Shown here: positions 1 through 7,085 of the stretch, in pieces | Numbering within the stretch: the first letter of the stretch is position 1 | Layout of the letters: every line of letters starts with the position of its first letter | Translations under genes and position numbers: made by a program | Notes under the pieces: model-generated | The model's database searches: none | The model's input: only the letters and a program-made list of their open reading frames with translations | What the model was told of the DNA's origin: nothing | NCBI GenBank assembly: GCA_905479845.1 | Contig: CAJQOB010000212.1 | Coordinates: 1-8,583 of the forward strand | Source of the DNA: an uncultured Flavobacteriales bacterium | GTDB lineage: Bacteria; Bacteroidota; Bacteroidia; Flavobacteriales_D; Crocinitomicaceae | DNA length: 8,583 nucleotides | Direction of reading: 5' to 3'

Positions 1-1
1 C

Positions 2-76
2 GTAAATGCGAAACTAGAGAATGTGCACTCAACTCTCGATGATTTGGAAAGTCAGGAGTTTGATCACTTAGGATAA
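2..76 (+). CDS. C-terminal end of an unidentified protein (5' truncated)
   Basis: The frame starting at base 2 is open for 24 codons and ends in TAA at 74-76. It reads VNAKLENVHSTLDDL followed by ESQEFDHLG. The composition (acidic, with helix-like heptad spacing of L and V) looks like a real protein tail, and the other two plus frames are less protein-like. The gene converges on the acyltransferase gene, and its stop codon lies inside a hairpin that could end its transcript. Nothing in these 24 residues identifies a family, so no function is proposed. Support is the open frame, the plausible composition and the hairpin at the stop. Confidence 0.5.
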   Translation, partial: VNAKLENVHSTLDDLESQEFDHLG

Positions 77-92
77 TCGATTAATTCCTAAG
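67..92. terminator. Hairpin between convergent genes, possible bidirectional terminator
   Basis: CTTAGGA (67-73) pairs with TCCTAAG (86-92). The inner TAATCGATTA (74-83) is itself palindromic, which extends the stem, with AT (84-85) bulged. The hairpin sits in the 38-base gap between a plus-strand stop (76) and a minus-strand stop (115), where a shared terminator would be expected. There is no clear T-tract on either side and the inner stem is AT-rich, so intrinsic termination would be weak. Confidence 0.4.
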
Positions 93-114
93 ATGAAGTA
101 TGCTATGAGCACAA

Positions 115-1590
115 TCAGTTTGCATCCATCGATGTCCCTGAAGTCACGTACGAAATCTGATAGTCCTTTAACTTTTCAATAATTGCCTTTCTCTCCTGAG
201 TATAAAATTCAACACGCTCTTTGTTCTGTTTACGAATGCGTTTTCCTCTGTAATAATTCAACATACGCAGTCCGACCTTCCCATAAAGCATGCTAAATTG
301 GAACATCGGGTAAAGGACCAGCATTGAGAGTACACCCAACCACCAGATAGACGTTGAAAAGTATACTATTGCACCTATAATTGGTGTCCAGAGTCCAAAT
401 AATAGAATTCCAACAGCGAAAATTAGTGTCCCCATAAAGGCATAGTCGAAGTTTTCTCCTTTATCATCTTCAACCATGGTAGATTTCACCTTGTTTCGGA
501 AAATGACCTTCGTTAGCTGATAGGGAATGAAGAAAATGATCAAACTTGGAAGAGCGACAATCAACCCTAAAATCATAAACATCCATTTAAAAAAGGAAGG
601 TTTAGATCTCTCGGAACCAGCCACAGAGTCATCTGAGACGCCCAATTCATTGATTTCATCGAAATAATTTTCTATTCTTTCCGACATTCCGGAATACGCT
701 GTAGGATCCTGTTCTTCAAAGTGAGCAACAGCTGTTGCCACGCTTTGTCCAAATTCAAAATTGCTTTGTTTATCCCTAAACGAGATATCGTTCTCTTTTC
801 GATGTATTCCAATAAACAGACGTGAAATGTTCTTTACCAAACTTTCGTTCTGCGTGTTATCAATATGAATGATGGAGTTTTTCAACTCTTCTTGAACTTG
901 ATCAGTTTGTGAACGATATACCTCACCTAAATCTGCCCCTTCTTCAATTGGATCAAGCAGAACCGCCTCTCCAATTTTCACCACTACTCGACTTTGGAAT
1001 TCATGCGGATTCGAATAACTCAAGCCAATAGGGATAATTGGCACTTTCTTTCCGAACTTGGTAAACTCTTCAAATCCCGCTTTAATTCGAACAGCTCCCG
1101 TTTTCAATTCACGAATCTTAGATACCGTTGCTGTGCTCGCCTCAGGGAAAAGAATGATGCATTTATCCTGATCCAAGCTTTTGTAGCACTCTTCGAACAT
1201 TTCGTCGTTACTGACTTTTTTCTTGGACAACCATGGTCGATGTACGGGAATCATGTTTAGGTGCTTCTTCATTATGCGTTCCTTCAACCCTTTCCCAAAC
1301 CAGTTCGCCCCTGCTAGAAAGTGAATCTCTCGATTTAAGTTCGTGGCAACGGTTATTGGGTCCAGTAAAGCACTCGGATGATTCGCTACGAAAATAATCG
1401 GTCCATCAGTTGGTACATTTTCAGAACCAATCACATCAATTCTTCTAAAATAGAGATTGAGTGACATTCGTATGATAGGCTTCAAAATGGTATACAGCAT
1501 GCGTGACGATTTGTATGTAAATATAGACAGTCTGTTCAGAATGGTAGAATTGAATTCGGCAATTCGATTTGAACCAGTTGCGCGATCCAC
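115..1590 (-). CDS. PlsC-family (GPAT-like) glycerolipid acyltransferase with C-terminal membrane region
   Basis: A 491-residue protein of the 1-acyl-glycerol-3-phosphate / glycerol-3-phosphate acyltransferase superfamily (COG0204-like). It would move an acyl chain onto a glycerolipid precursor at the inner membrane. The visible motifs are NHPSALLDP (catalytic His71 and Asp77, five residues between them instead of the usual four), FPEAS (148-152, in place of FPEG) and PIIPIGLSYS (184-193). About 150 less conserved residues follow, then hydrophobic segments near 334-356 and 384-430, then a very basic tail (GKRIRKQNK). This long form with a C-terminal membrane part is common in Bacteroidota and resembles yeast Gpt2/Sct1 more than the short PlsC. 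The start is GTG at 1590. An in-frame TGA lies three codons upstream, so translation cannot begin earlier. ATG codons at residues 31 and 42 are alternative starts. The acyl donor and acceptor cannot be read from the sequence. It is divergent from the serpin gene. Confidence 0.85.
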   Translation of the reverse strand: MDRATGSNRIAEFNSTILNRLSIFTYKSSRMLYTILKPIIRMSLNLYFRRIDVIGSENVPTDGPIIFVANHPSALLDPITVATNLNREIHFLAGANWFGKGLKERIMKKHLNMIPVHRPWLSKKKVSNDEMFEECYKSLDQDKCIILFPEASTATVSKIRELKTGAVRIKAGFEEFTKFGKKVPIIPIGLSYSNPHEFQSRVVVKIGEAVLLDPIEEGADLGEVYRSQTDQVQEELKNSIIHIDNTQNESLVKNISRLFIGIHRKENDISFRDKQSNFEFGQSVATAVAHFEEQDPTAYSGMSERIENYFDEINELGVSDDSVAGSERSKPSFFKWMFMILGLIVALPSLIIFFIPYQLTKVIFRNKVKSTMVEDDKGENFDYAFMGTLIFAVGILLFGLWTPIIGAIVYFSTSIWWLGVLSMLVLYPMFQFSMLYGKVGLRMLNYYRGKRIRKQNKERVEFYTQERKAIIEKLKDYQISYVTSGTSMDAN

Positions 1591-1734
1591 AAGCGATCAT
1601 TGTCAAAATAGAGTGTATTCATCCCAATGAGTGATTAACAGTGGCTCGAAAATTGCATCTACCCTTTCAACTAACTGAACATTTCTATTCCTGAGATGTA
1701 CTGGGAGTTAGGAGGGTAATTTTACAGCAACAAC

Positions 1735-2853
1735 ATGAAAAAAATCTCGTTAATAATTATGGCAATTGGTATCTCGCTAGTGGCGAAATCTCAAAATGAA
1801 TTCACATTCGACATGTACTCGCACATGGATCAGGAAGCAAACTTTTTGTTTTCACCGACTTCAATTAAGACCGCTTTTGCAATGGCCTATGAAGGTGCGA
1901 ACGGTCAAACACAAAAAGAATTCGAAACAGTTTTTAACTTCTCTGAGGACAACAGTAAATTCCTTAAGGAAATTGACCAGCTGAAGGGTGTGGCTGAAAT
2001 CAGTAATTCAGTTTGGGTTTTAAAGAACTATTCTATTCTCAAGAGCTACACAGAAAAACTTAAATCCAGTTTTGACTCAGAGCCGTATTCGGCCAATTTT
2101 AAATCTGATCCACGAGGAAGCGCTGATAAGATCAACAAATGGATAGAAGAAAGTACAAACGGCATGATTAAGAAAATGCTAAATGCTGAGGATGTTGAAA
2201 ATTTCAAAATGGCATTGGTCAATGCGATCTACTTCAAACAAAATTGGAAAAAGACCTTCGATGAAAAGCTTACAAAAAAAATGGAATTCAAAGACATCAA
2301 TGGAAAGGAGACACAAATTGATATGATGCATGCGCGAAGTCATTATCATGCTTACGATGGTAAGAATGAGAAAGTGATTGAACTTCCTTATGAGGATGGC
2401 AAAACGTCGATGGTGATTATTCTTCCAAATAAAATGAAGAATTATAAGTTGGACAATGAATCATATACACAACTGAATACACGTTTAGTTAACCAGCAAG
2501 TGATTCTTGATTTACCGAAGTTCACTTTTGAAACGCCCACCTTTGAATTGAAACCATACCTAGAAAAAATGGGGTTAAACGCTGCATTTGGTGATGGAGC
2601 TGATTTCTCAGGAATGCGCAAGCAAAAGGATCTTAAAATTGGAACAGCGTTGCACAAAGCTAAAATCATTGTAAACGAAGAAGGAACTGAGGCAGCTGCT
2701 GCGACGGTTATCGGAATGAAAAAAACGACGTCAATGCCATCCACGCCTCCACCTCCGATTCTTAGAATAAAGGTTGATAAGCCGTTTTATTATTTCATTA
2801 AAGACAATGAAACAAGCTCCATTCTATTTATGGGAAGAATGAACTCAATGTAA
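1735..2853 (+). CDS. Secreted serpin (inhibitory-type serine protease inhibitor)
   Basis: A 372-residue serpin of usual family length. Residues 1 to about 19 form a signal peptide (KK, then a hydrophobic stretch, cleavage near AKS|Q), so the protein should reach the periplasm, the surface or the medium. Family hallmarks are FSPTSI (39-44), NKWIEESTNGMIKKML (134-149), LVNAIYFKQNW (161-171), ELPYEDG (216-222), LDLPKF (258-263) and the signature DKPFYYFIKDN ending SSILFMGRM (348-369). The reactive-centre hinge EEGTEAAAAT (315-324) has the small residues needed for loop insertion, so it should be a true suicide inhibitor that traps proteases covalently. Counting from P17 (E315) puts P1-P1' at T331-T332, next to M328-K329-K330. 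The loop is longer than in alpha-1-antitrypsin and has a PPPP stretch (338-341), so P1 is uncertain. The gene stands alone with its own terminator. AGGAGG at 1710-1715 is about 19 nt from the ATG, too far for a normal ribosome site. Confidence 0.97.
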   Translation: MKKISLIIMAIGISLVAKSQNEFTFDMYSHMDQEANFLFSPTSIKTAFAMAYEGANGQTQKEFETVFNFSEDNSKFLKEIDQLKGVAEISNSVWVLKNYSILKSYTEKLKSSFDSEPYSANFKSDPRGSADKINKWIEESTNGMIKKMLNAEDVENFKMALVNAIYFKQNWKKTFDEKLTKKMEFKDINGKETQIDMMHARSHYHAYDGKNEKVIELPYEDGKTSMVIILPNKMKNYKLDNESYTQLNTRLVNQQVILDLPKFTFETPTFELKPYLEKMGLNAAFGDGADFSGMRKQKDLKIGTALHKAKIIVNEEGTEAAAATVIGMKKTTSMPSTPPPPILRIKVDKPFYYFIKDNETSSILFMGRMNSM

Positions 2854-2861
2854 TTAACAAC

Positions 2862-2887
2862 AAAAGTCGGCTCGCGCCGACTTTTTT
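2862..2887. terminator. Strong intrinsic terminator, works on both strands
   Basis: The perfect stem GTCGGC (2866-2871) / GCCGAC (2876-2881) encloses the loop TCGC. It is flanked by AAAA (2862-2865) and TTTTTT (2882-2887), so each strand has a GC stem followed by a U-tract. It lies 8 bases after the serpin stop and 22 bases beyond the end of the convergent M23 gene, so it should end both the serpin transcript and the tssD cargo operon. Confidence 0.93.
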
Positions 2888-2909
2888 ATTTCATTCTTAA
2901 TACTCTTAT

Positions 2910-4307
2910 CTATACAAGCTCCATGCTTTTTGAATTGGCATACGCTTCTTTCAGTAAAGGAAGTGGGTCTATCAAATCTTTACGTCTCTGGAAAGAACGT
3001 CCAGTAGAGTAATTTGTCGATTTTGCATGCAACATATCACTGTACTTAACAGATTTGTTTGACAGTTTACCCGTCGCTTCACCTGTGTACATTTCAAGAT
3101 GGAGCATTCCACGTTTATCCGACCCAGGTTGTTTTACGTTAGGTACTAAGAGACCAACTTTACCAATTTGATCGCCTTTTTTGACTTTGTCGCCTTTCTT
3201 AACCTTAATATCGTTCTTACTAACTTCTCCGTATCGTAAATAGAGTTTTTTACCATCTACATGCTCGTATTCGTGCTCAATTTCAATAGCCCAAGTATCA
3301 TAATAGAAGGCATATACCCCCTTAACTTCTCCATCATCCATTGCATAAATTGGCTCATCTACTTCGTAATACAAGTCACAGGCAGCGTGAATTCTGCTGG
3401 AGCCACGTTTGTAAGCGAAACAAGTGGCATTCTTCTCCTTCAAGTAGTAATCGTACGATTTATAGCTATCATTTTTGTAACCATCTTCGTGATTCAAAGG
3501 AATTGACTTGAATGGGAATAACAACCCTCCTTTTTCAATTTCTAAGTAAGATCCAGTTTCATTTAGGAAGTGATTTCGAATGTTACTATCGTCTCCGGCA
3601 CCTTTGAATCCTTTATACAGAAGGTATTTCGCTTCAAAGTTTGAATTAGAATGTTCAGAATGTAAATCCACAAGTAAGAAAACAAGTGCTTTCTTCGTAC
3701 CTGCACACTCTAAACCATCCTTCCATTCCTTGTTTTTCGTGTCATCCTTTGGAGCCATTTTCACCTTAACAATTCCCCAGTCCTTGAAATCATCTTTATT
3801 CGTGATTTCTTCTTCCTCACAGTATTCACCAATAGTTGTTTTAATCAGAGTAACATCTTTATCGTCCTGTTGAACAGTAACTTGTTTCCCTTTCTTCGCT
3901 AAAACGTCTTCAACTCCTTGAAGAATATTGATCAACACCTTCTCACCGCGAAGACTCTTCGTTTCAGCAATAATGTATAACACTTCATTCATATTGGCTT
4001 TATCTGCCTTTTTGAATGTGACCTTAACACCCTTTTTCTTCTTTTTGGTAACCTTAACGATTTCTCCAATCTGAAGATACTTTGTTGTTTTAGTTCGTTT
4101 ACAATCGCTCTTATTAACGCCGTGTTGCTTCGCGATTTTACTCAACGTTTGACCTGAAGTAGTTTTGTGATCAATTACTTCTGTATCATATTCGGCTTTT
4201 TCCTCACGTCTCGCAAAATAAGCGGTAGTCACCTCTGGTTGCAGAACCTTGAGCGGTCTACACGATGCTTTTACGCTTGCGTCATCTACTAATTGAACTG
4301 TAGGCAT
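2910..4307 (-). CDS. LysM plus beta-module plus M23 (LytM-type) peptidase-like protein, candidate type VI cargo
   Basis: A 465-residue protein without a signal peptide. Residues 47-86 resemble LysM (SGQTLSKIAKQHGV), a peptidoglycan-binding module. A lysine-rich linker (88-92) follows. Residues 94 to about 215 form a beta-rich module whose segment 107-128 (LYIIAETK, then GEKVLINI) matches the tails of the two upstream Hcp proteins. Residues about 301-408 are an M23 domain, which in active members is a zinc endopeptidase cutting peptidoglycan cross-links. H307 and D311 (HAACD) and H403 (MLHLE) keep the three zinc ligands. The usual YxH is YGE (359-361) and the first His of HxH is M401, so both catalytic-histidine positions are changed. 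FQRRKDLIDP (439-448) closes the domain. It is last in the operon, 63 bases after the lipase, and the ATG start is clear. With no export signal beside two Hcps, it is probably a type VI effector against cell walls, or a structural peptidoglycan-binding protein if inactive. Confidence 0.85.
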   Translation of the reverse strand: MPTVQLVDDASVKASCRPLKVLQPEVTTAYFARREEKAEYDTEVIDHKTTSGQTLSKIAKQHGVNKSDCKRTKTTKYLQIGEIVKVTKKKKKGVKVTFKKADKANMNEVLYIIAETKSLRGEKVLINILQGVEDVLAKKGKQVTVQQDDKDVTLIKTTIGEYCEEEEITNKDDFKDWGIVKVKMAPKDDTKNKEWKDGLECAGTKKALVFLLVDLHSEHSNSNFEAKYLLYKGFKGAGDDSNIRNHFLNETGSYLEIEKGGLLFPFKSIPLNHEDGYKNDSYKSYDYYLKEKNATCFAYKRGSSRIHAACDLYYEVDEPIYAMDDGEVKGVYAFYYDTWAIEIEHEYEHVDGKKLYLRYGEVSKNDIKVKKGDKVKKGDQIGKVGLLVPNVKQPGSDKRGMLHLEMYTGEATGKLSNKSVKYSDMLHAKSTNYSTGRSFQRRKDLIDPLPLLKEAYANSKSMELV

Positions 4308-4336
4308 ATTGAGTGGTGTTACGTTTAATATTTAAT

Positions 4337-4350
4337 GTGGTTTTCACCAC
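4337..4350 (-). other. Small GAAA-tetraloop hairpin between lipase and M23 genes
   Basis: On the minus strand GTGGT-GAAA-ACCAC forms a 5-bp stem capped by a stable GNRA tetraloop, in the 63-base gap between the lipase stop (4371) and the M23 start (4307). AT-rich sequence without a run of U follows, so it is unlikely to be a full terminator. It could protect or stabilise the upstream message or slightly reduce expression of the last gene. Confidence 0.35.
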
Positions 4351-4370
4351 GTTTTGTTCTTTTCTTTGAT

Positions 4371-5966
4371 TTATTGCTGATATCCAGGGTTTTCTCCTGA
4401 AGAGAATGCAGCAGTCAGTGCATCCTTAACATTGTGCTCGTCATCATCAAATAAATCGGTGTGGCTAAGACTATGAGAAGTCATTGCCAAGTATGGAATA
4501 CTACCCGGTTTGATATGAAGCTCCTCATTATTCTTATCCTCTTCAGTAACCAAGTCCATGTTATATTCATTCACCAAGCCTTGATAAACTTCAAGATTAC
4601 CTCTTAGTTCTTTCAATTCATCGTCCCAATCTCCCATCATGATCCATTCTGCTTTGTTGATACCATCAACAATCGCCTGTACATCGTCAGGGTTAATGAA
4701 TTGACTAACCATTCTCATAAGAATTTCCTTCAAGTTTCCTTCTTTCTGTGCGTCCTCAATACCGGTTGCGAATTTCTCAAAATCCGATTTCTTGCCTTTT
4801 TCATCGTAAGGATCAAGATCAGTAATATCAAAATCTTCAATTGGGAAGGCTCCATTCACTTGATTTTCAGGAGAAGTTGAGGTATCATCAATTTTAGCCA
4901 CTAGGCCATTCTCCTCTTCCATGAATACATTTTCAAGGAAACCTAAAATAAAGCTATCCGATACTCCATCATCAATTGCTGTTATCCTGTTAATAAGCGG
5001 CATTAAATCGTAGATGCGAATATCGTCCCAAAACTCTGTCCAGCCATATCCACCATCTCTATTGGTTAATCCTGCATTAAAGACAGCGATACGTTGAATG
5101 AGTAATTGATGAATATCATTAATAATATCAAGGAACTCTTGCTTTTCAGGTGACACTTTTTCTCGCGCTCCAATGAATGCTAAGTTCTTCTGAATAACAT
5201 CCATTACGATTTCTCCTTGAACTAACAAATCTCTTGTCGTCCGCCACATCGCTGGACCTTCCTCATCATTATTAATCACCCATCCTGCATCTCCGTAGGC
5301 TGATTTATCTATTGCTATTATCTGGTCAACAGCTCCTTTTAGCTTATCGAAGCCAACAAAGTTCCCCATCAAATGCTCAAGGTTCTTCATCGTGAAGTCT
5401 GCAACAAAACGCTGAGTGATGTCATAATCATTGTGAACGTTTATGATCTTACAATCTGCATGCATTTTCCCATGGTTGAGTTGATGCTGATCCTTAAAGA
5501 ATGGCGTTGACAAATAGGTAATGCTCTTTATTGCCCAATTTTCTGGGAAGTCGGCACTTTCAACTATTTCGTTTGTGAACTGGTTGATTACGTTACCTCC
5601 GTGAGAGTGACCAATCAAGTGCAAATGAACTTCTTTCTTCGTCCAATTACTGTAAACTCTTAAAAGTGTATCCAGTAGTTTCTTGGCACCTTTCGTCCTT
5701 TCGTCAGTGTTATTATCTCCAGACCAACTAAAGAAAGTATCTTCAATGTGTAGGTCTAAATATTGAGGCTTCAATTCTTTAACGTTCGCCCATAAATTAT
5801 CCACTCCTCTCCAATACTCCTTATTCGCTTGGTTTTTTAGACCTGTTGTATTAACAGGGTCTGTTGTACCAGGTACGAATTGAATAATGTCCTTTGGTGG
5901 TTTTATCTCGGCGGTTACCGTTTGAGTTGTTCCGTCTTCAAATTCTAATTTAAACTTATTACCCAT
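4371..5966 (-). CDS. Alpha/beta hydrolase of lipase type, candidate type VI lipase effector
   Basis: A 531-residue protein with no signal peptide and no long hydrophobic segment. After a short beta start (KFKLEFEDGT), IIQFVPGTT (27-35) resembles the oxyanion-hole strand of lipases. HLHLIGHSHGG (114-124) is the nucleophile elbow with Ser121. D180 or D182 in INVHNDYDITQ (175-185) is the likely acid, and H498 or H501 in TSHSLSHTD (496-504) the likely base, so a full Ser-Asp-His triad can be assembled. Residues 245-480 are mostly helical and charged and may be a lid or substrate-binding insert. The ATG lies 3 nt after the stop of the second tssD (TAA TTA ATG), which implies translational coupling. 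A cytosolic-looking lipase made together with an Hcp fits a phospholipase effector (Tle-like), but I cannot assign a Tle family, and an esterase or acylhydrolase remains possible. No Hcp, PAAR or VgrG domain is fused to it. No immunity gene is adjacent. Confidence 0.8.
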   Translation of the reverse strand: MGNKFKLEFEDGTTQTVTAEIKPPKDIIQFVPGTTDPVNTTGLKNQANKEYWRGVDNLWANVKELKPQYLDLHIEDTFFSWSGDNNTDERTKGAKKLLDTLLRVYSNWTKKEVHLHLIGHSHGGNVINQFTNEIVESADFPENWAIKSITYLSTPFFKDQHQLNHGKMHADCKIINVHNDYDITQRFVADFTMKNLEHLMGNFVGFDKLKGAVDQIIAIDKSAYGDAGWVINNDEEGPAMWRTTRDLLVQGEIVMDVIQKNLAFIGAREKVSPEKQEFLDIINDIHQLLIQRIAVFNAGLTNRDGGYGWTEFWDDIRIYDLMPLINRITAIDDGVSDSFILGFLENVFMEEENGLVAKIDDTSTSPENQVNGAFPIEDFDITDLDPYDEKGKKSDFEKFATGIEDAQKEGNLKEILMRMVSQFINPDDVQAIVDGINKAEWIMMGDWDDELKELRGNLEVYQGLVNEYNMDLVTEEDKNNEELHIKPGSIPYLAMTSHSLSHTDLFDDDEHNVKDALTAAFSSGENPGYQQ

Positions 5967-5969
5967 TAA

Positions 5970-7031
5970 TTAACTTTTTGATGATTGAACAATTACTTCT
6001 AATTCTATCTTCTCTTCATCCTTCGTAACAACAAAGTCAGATAACTTATCATCTTTCAGAACTTCACCATTATACTTGAAGTCATGCGTTTTGTCCTCAA
6101 GGTGAATAGTCAACTTGTCACCAATTCTATTTTGAGTTTTGATGTTAAGGGTAATAGTATCTCCAACTTCGTACTCTTCTACTTTCTCACCACTTTCATC
6201 CGTTAAGAAGTAATCCGTTACTTTCTTATCAGGTCCTGGTGCATTTGGCGCCGTTTGGTTTTCAGGTGAAGTCTCAGGACTCGGTTCGTCACCTTCAGTT
6301 GTATCTCTGTGATCAGCAATGATCAATAACTTTTCCTTGTGAATATCACCGCTTATTGTAATGTCTTTAAGAATATCATCCTCGAGTACCTCACCTTCAC
6401 GAACAAAATCATGATCTCTATCACTTAAATTAATATTGACAGTTTTACCCGAAACATTTTCACTTGCTACAACCAAATAAACCTCAGTTCCAATTATTAA
6501 CTCCTTAATTCTGTTTCCGTCCATATCTTCGAAATAGGTATCGTAGATTTTCGGACGATCCTCAACTACTTCTTCAATCGGTTGATGAGGCATCTTCTCA
6601 GTAGGAGCAATATAGCTTACATTCCAAGCCTCAATATTCTCAACTCCATAATTTTGAATGGCAGGAGAAATAACAAGAGTGGTAAGCATTGGGTTTCCTG
6701 ACTTACTGTTGAAGTACTCCCTGTAGTTCACAAGGTAGGCATCGTTAAACTCGTACGTTCTTGAAGGAGCATTGTCAAAGCCTTTATCATAAAAACATAC
6801 CTTACCTTCTTCCATTTTGCTCTTTTCCGACATGCCTGTACCACCATTTGCTCTGGTAATCCAATGCATCAAGTCATGAGCATCTTCTAGAGTTTCGAAA
6901 GTAAGTGAGATTTTCCCTCCTACTACCTTGCTTGGCACTCCAGTTCCTGCATCCACGCATCTAGAATAACGCATGTCCGTTTGCAGTAAGGGAATTTCTT
7001 GATTTAAAACGAATAATTTTGCCTGTAACAT
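5970..7031 (-). CDS. tssD: TssD-type Hcp tube protein with two C-terminal beta modules
   Basis: A 353-residue protein numbered from the ATG at 7031. Residues 1-142 are a Bacteroidota TssD (Hcp) core: MLQAKLFVLNQEI, a GG before a beta strand (38-39), MEEGKVCFYDKGF, EFNDAY (94-99) and the closing AWNVSYI. Hcp forms the stacked hexameric rings of the type VI tube and also carries cargo. Plain TssD proteins end near residue 140. Here a linker leads to two tandem modules of about 80 residues (160-240 and 269-349) joined by a Pro/Ser/Glu-rich linker (241-268). Both share the pattern hydrophobic strands, G, then GEVL-x-D-D-x-L. A GTG at 7070 would add 13 residues, but the ATG gives an N-terminus aligned with the upstream paralogue and follows purine-rich AGAGAGA, so it is preferred. 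It is 54 nt (15 from the GTG) after the first tssD and coupled to the lipase. Probably a specialised tube subunit presenting or loading the cargo encoded next. Confidence 0.87.
   Translation of the reverse strand: MLQAKLFVLNQEIPLLQTDMRYSRCVDAGTGVPSKVVGGKISLTFETLEDAHDLMHWITRANGGTGMSEKSKMEEGKVCFYDKGFDNAPSRTYEFNDAYLVNYREYFNSKSGNPMLTTLVISPAIQNYGVENIEAWNVSYIAPTEKMPHQPIEEVVEDRPKIYDTYFEDMDGNRIKELIIGTEVYLVVASENVSGKTVNINLSDRDHDFVREGEVLEDDILKDITISGDIHKEKLLIIADHRDTTEGDEPSPETSPENQTAPNAPGPDKKVTDYFLTDESGEKVEEYEVGDTITLNIKTQNRIGDKLTIHLEDKTHDFKYNGEVLKDDKLSDFVVTKDEEKIELEVIVQSSKS
5985..6557 (-). repeat. Tandem duplicated tail module inside the second tssD
   Basis: Two copies of an 80-residue coding module occupy about 6312-6554 and 5985-6227. 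They are diverged in DNA but align over their whole protein length: YF-E/T-D at the start, G-x-x-V/I-x-L strands, a central G, strand NINL or TIHL, HDF, then GEVL-x-D-D-x-L near the end. A third copy is at about 7110-7355 in the first tssD. The second copy here (YNGEVL) resembles the single copy of the first tssD (YNGKVL) in that segment more than the first copy (REGEVL) does. Confidence 0.75.
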
Positions 7032-7085
7032 TCTCTCTATTTCTTGATGTTTATCTGTCGTCAGTTCCACGTTTGATTAAACGTA

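Noticed and set aside
994..1260. Plus-strand open frame of 88 codons
   Set aside because: It lies wholly antisense inside the acyltransferase gene, and its translation resembles no protein domain.
1604..1627. TATTTTG on the minus strand before the acyltransferase, with a TTG upstream, as a promoter
   Set aside because: The -7 box lacks one base of TAnnTTTG and the spacing to TTG is only 14 bases, below the normal range.
1717..1724. TAATTTTA as a -7 element for the serpin
   Set aside because: It matches 7 of 8 positions, but no TTG lies at the right distance upstream, and it is only 10 bases from the ATG.
1710..1734. AGGAGG before the serpin as a ribosome-binding site
   Set aside because: About 19 bases separate it from the ATG, too far for pairing with 16S rRNA, and Bacteroidota rarely rely on this site.
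2442..2744. Minus-strand open frame of 100 codons inside the serpin gene
   Set aside because: It overlaps the well-supported serpin on the opposite strand, including the reactive loop.
3261..3873. Two plus-strand open frames opposite the M23 gene
   Set aside because: Both are antisense to a gene with clear domains and have no promoter or family likeness.
1735..4307. Serpin as an immunity factor for the neighbouring cargo genes
   Set aside because: Serpins trap serine and cysteine proteases; the neighbours are a lipase-type hydrolase and a metallopeptidase-like protein, and the serpin has its own transcript on the other strand.
7032..7070. GTG at 7070 as the start of the second tssD
   Set aside because: The internal ATG at 7031 aligns exactly with the ATG of the paralogue (M-x-x-AKLF) and follows purine-rich sequence; the GTG cannot be excluded.
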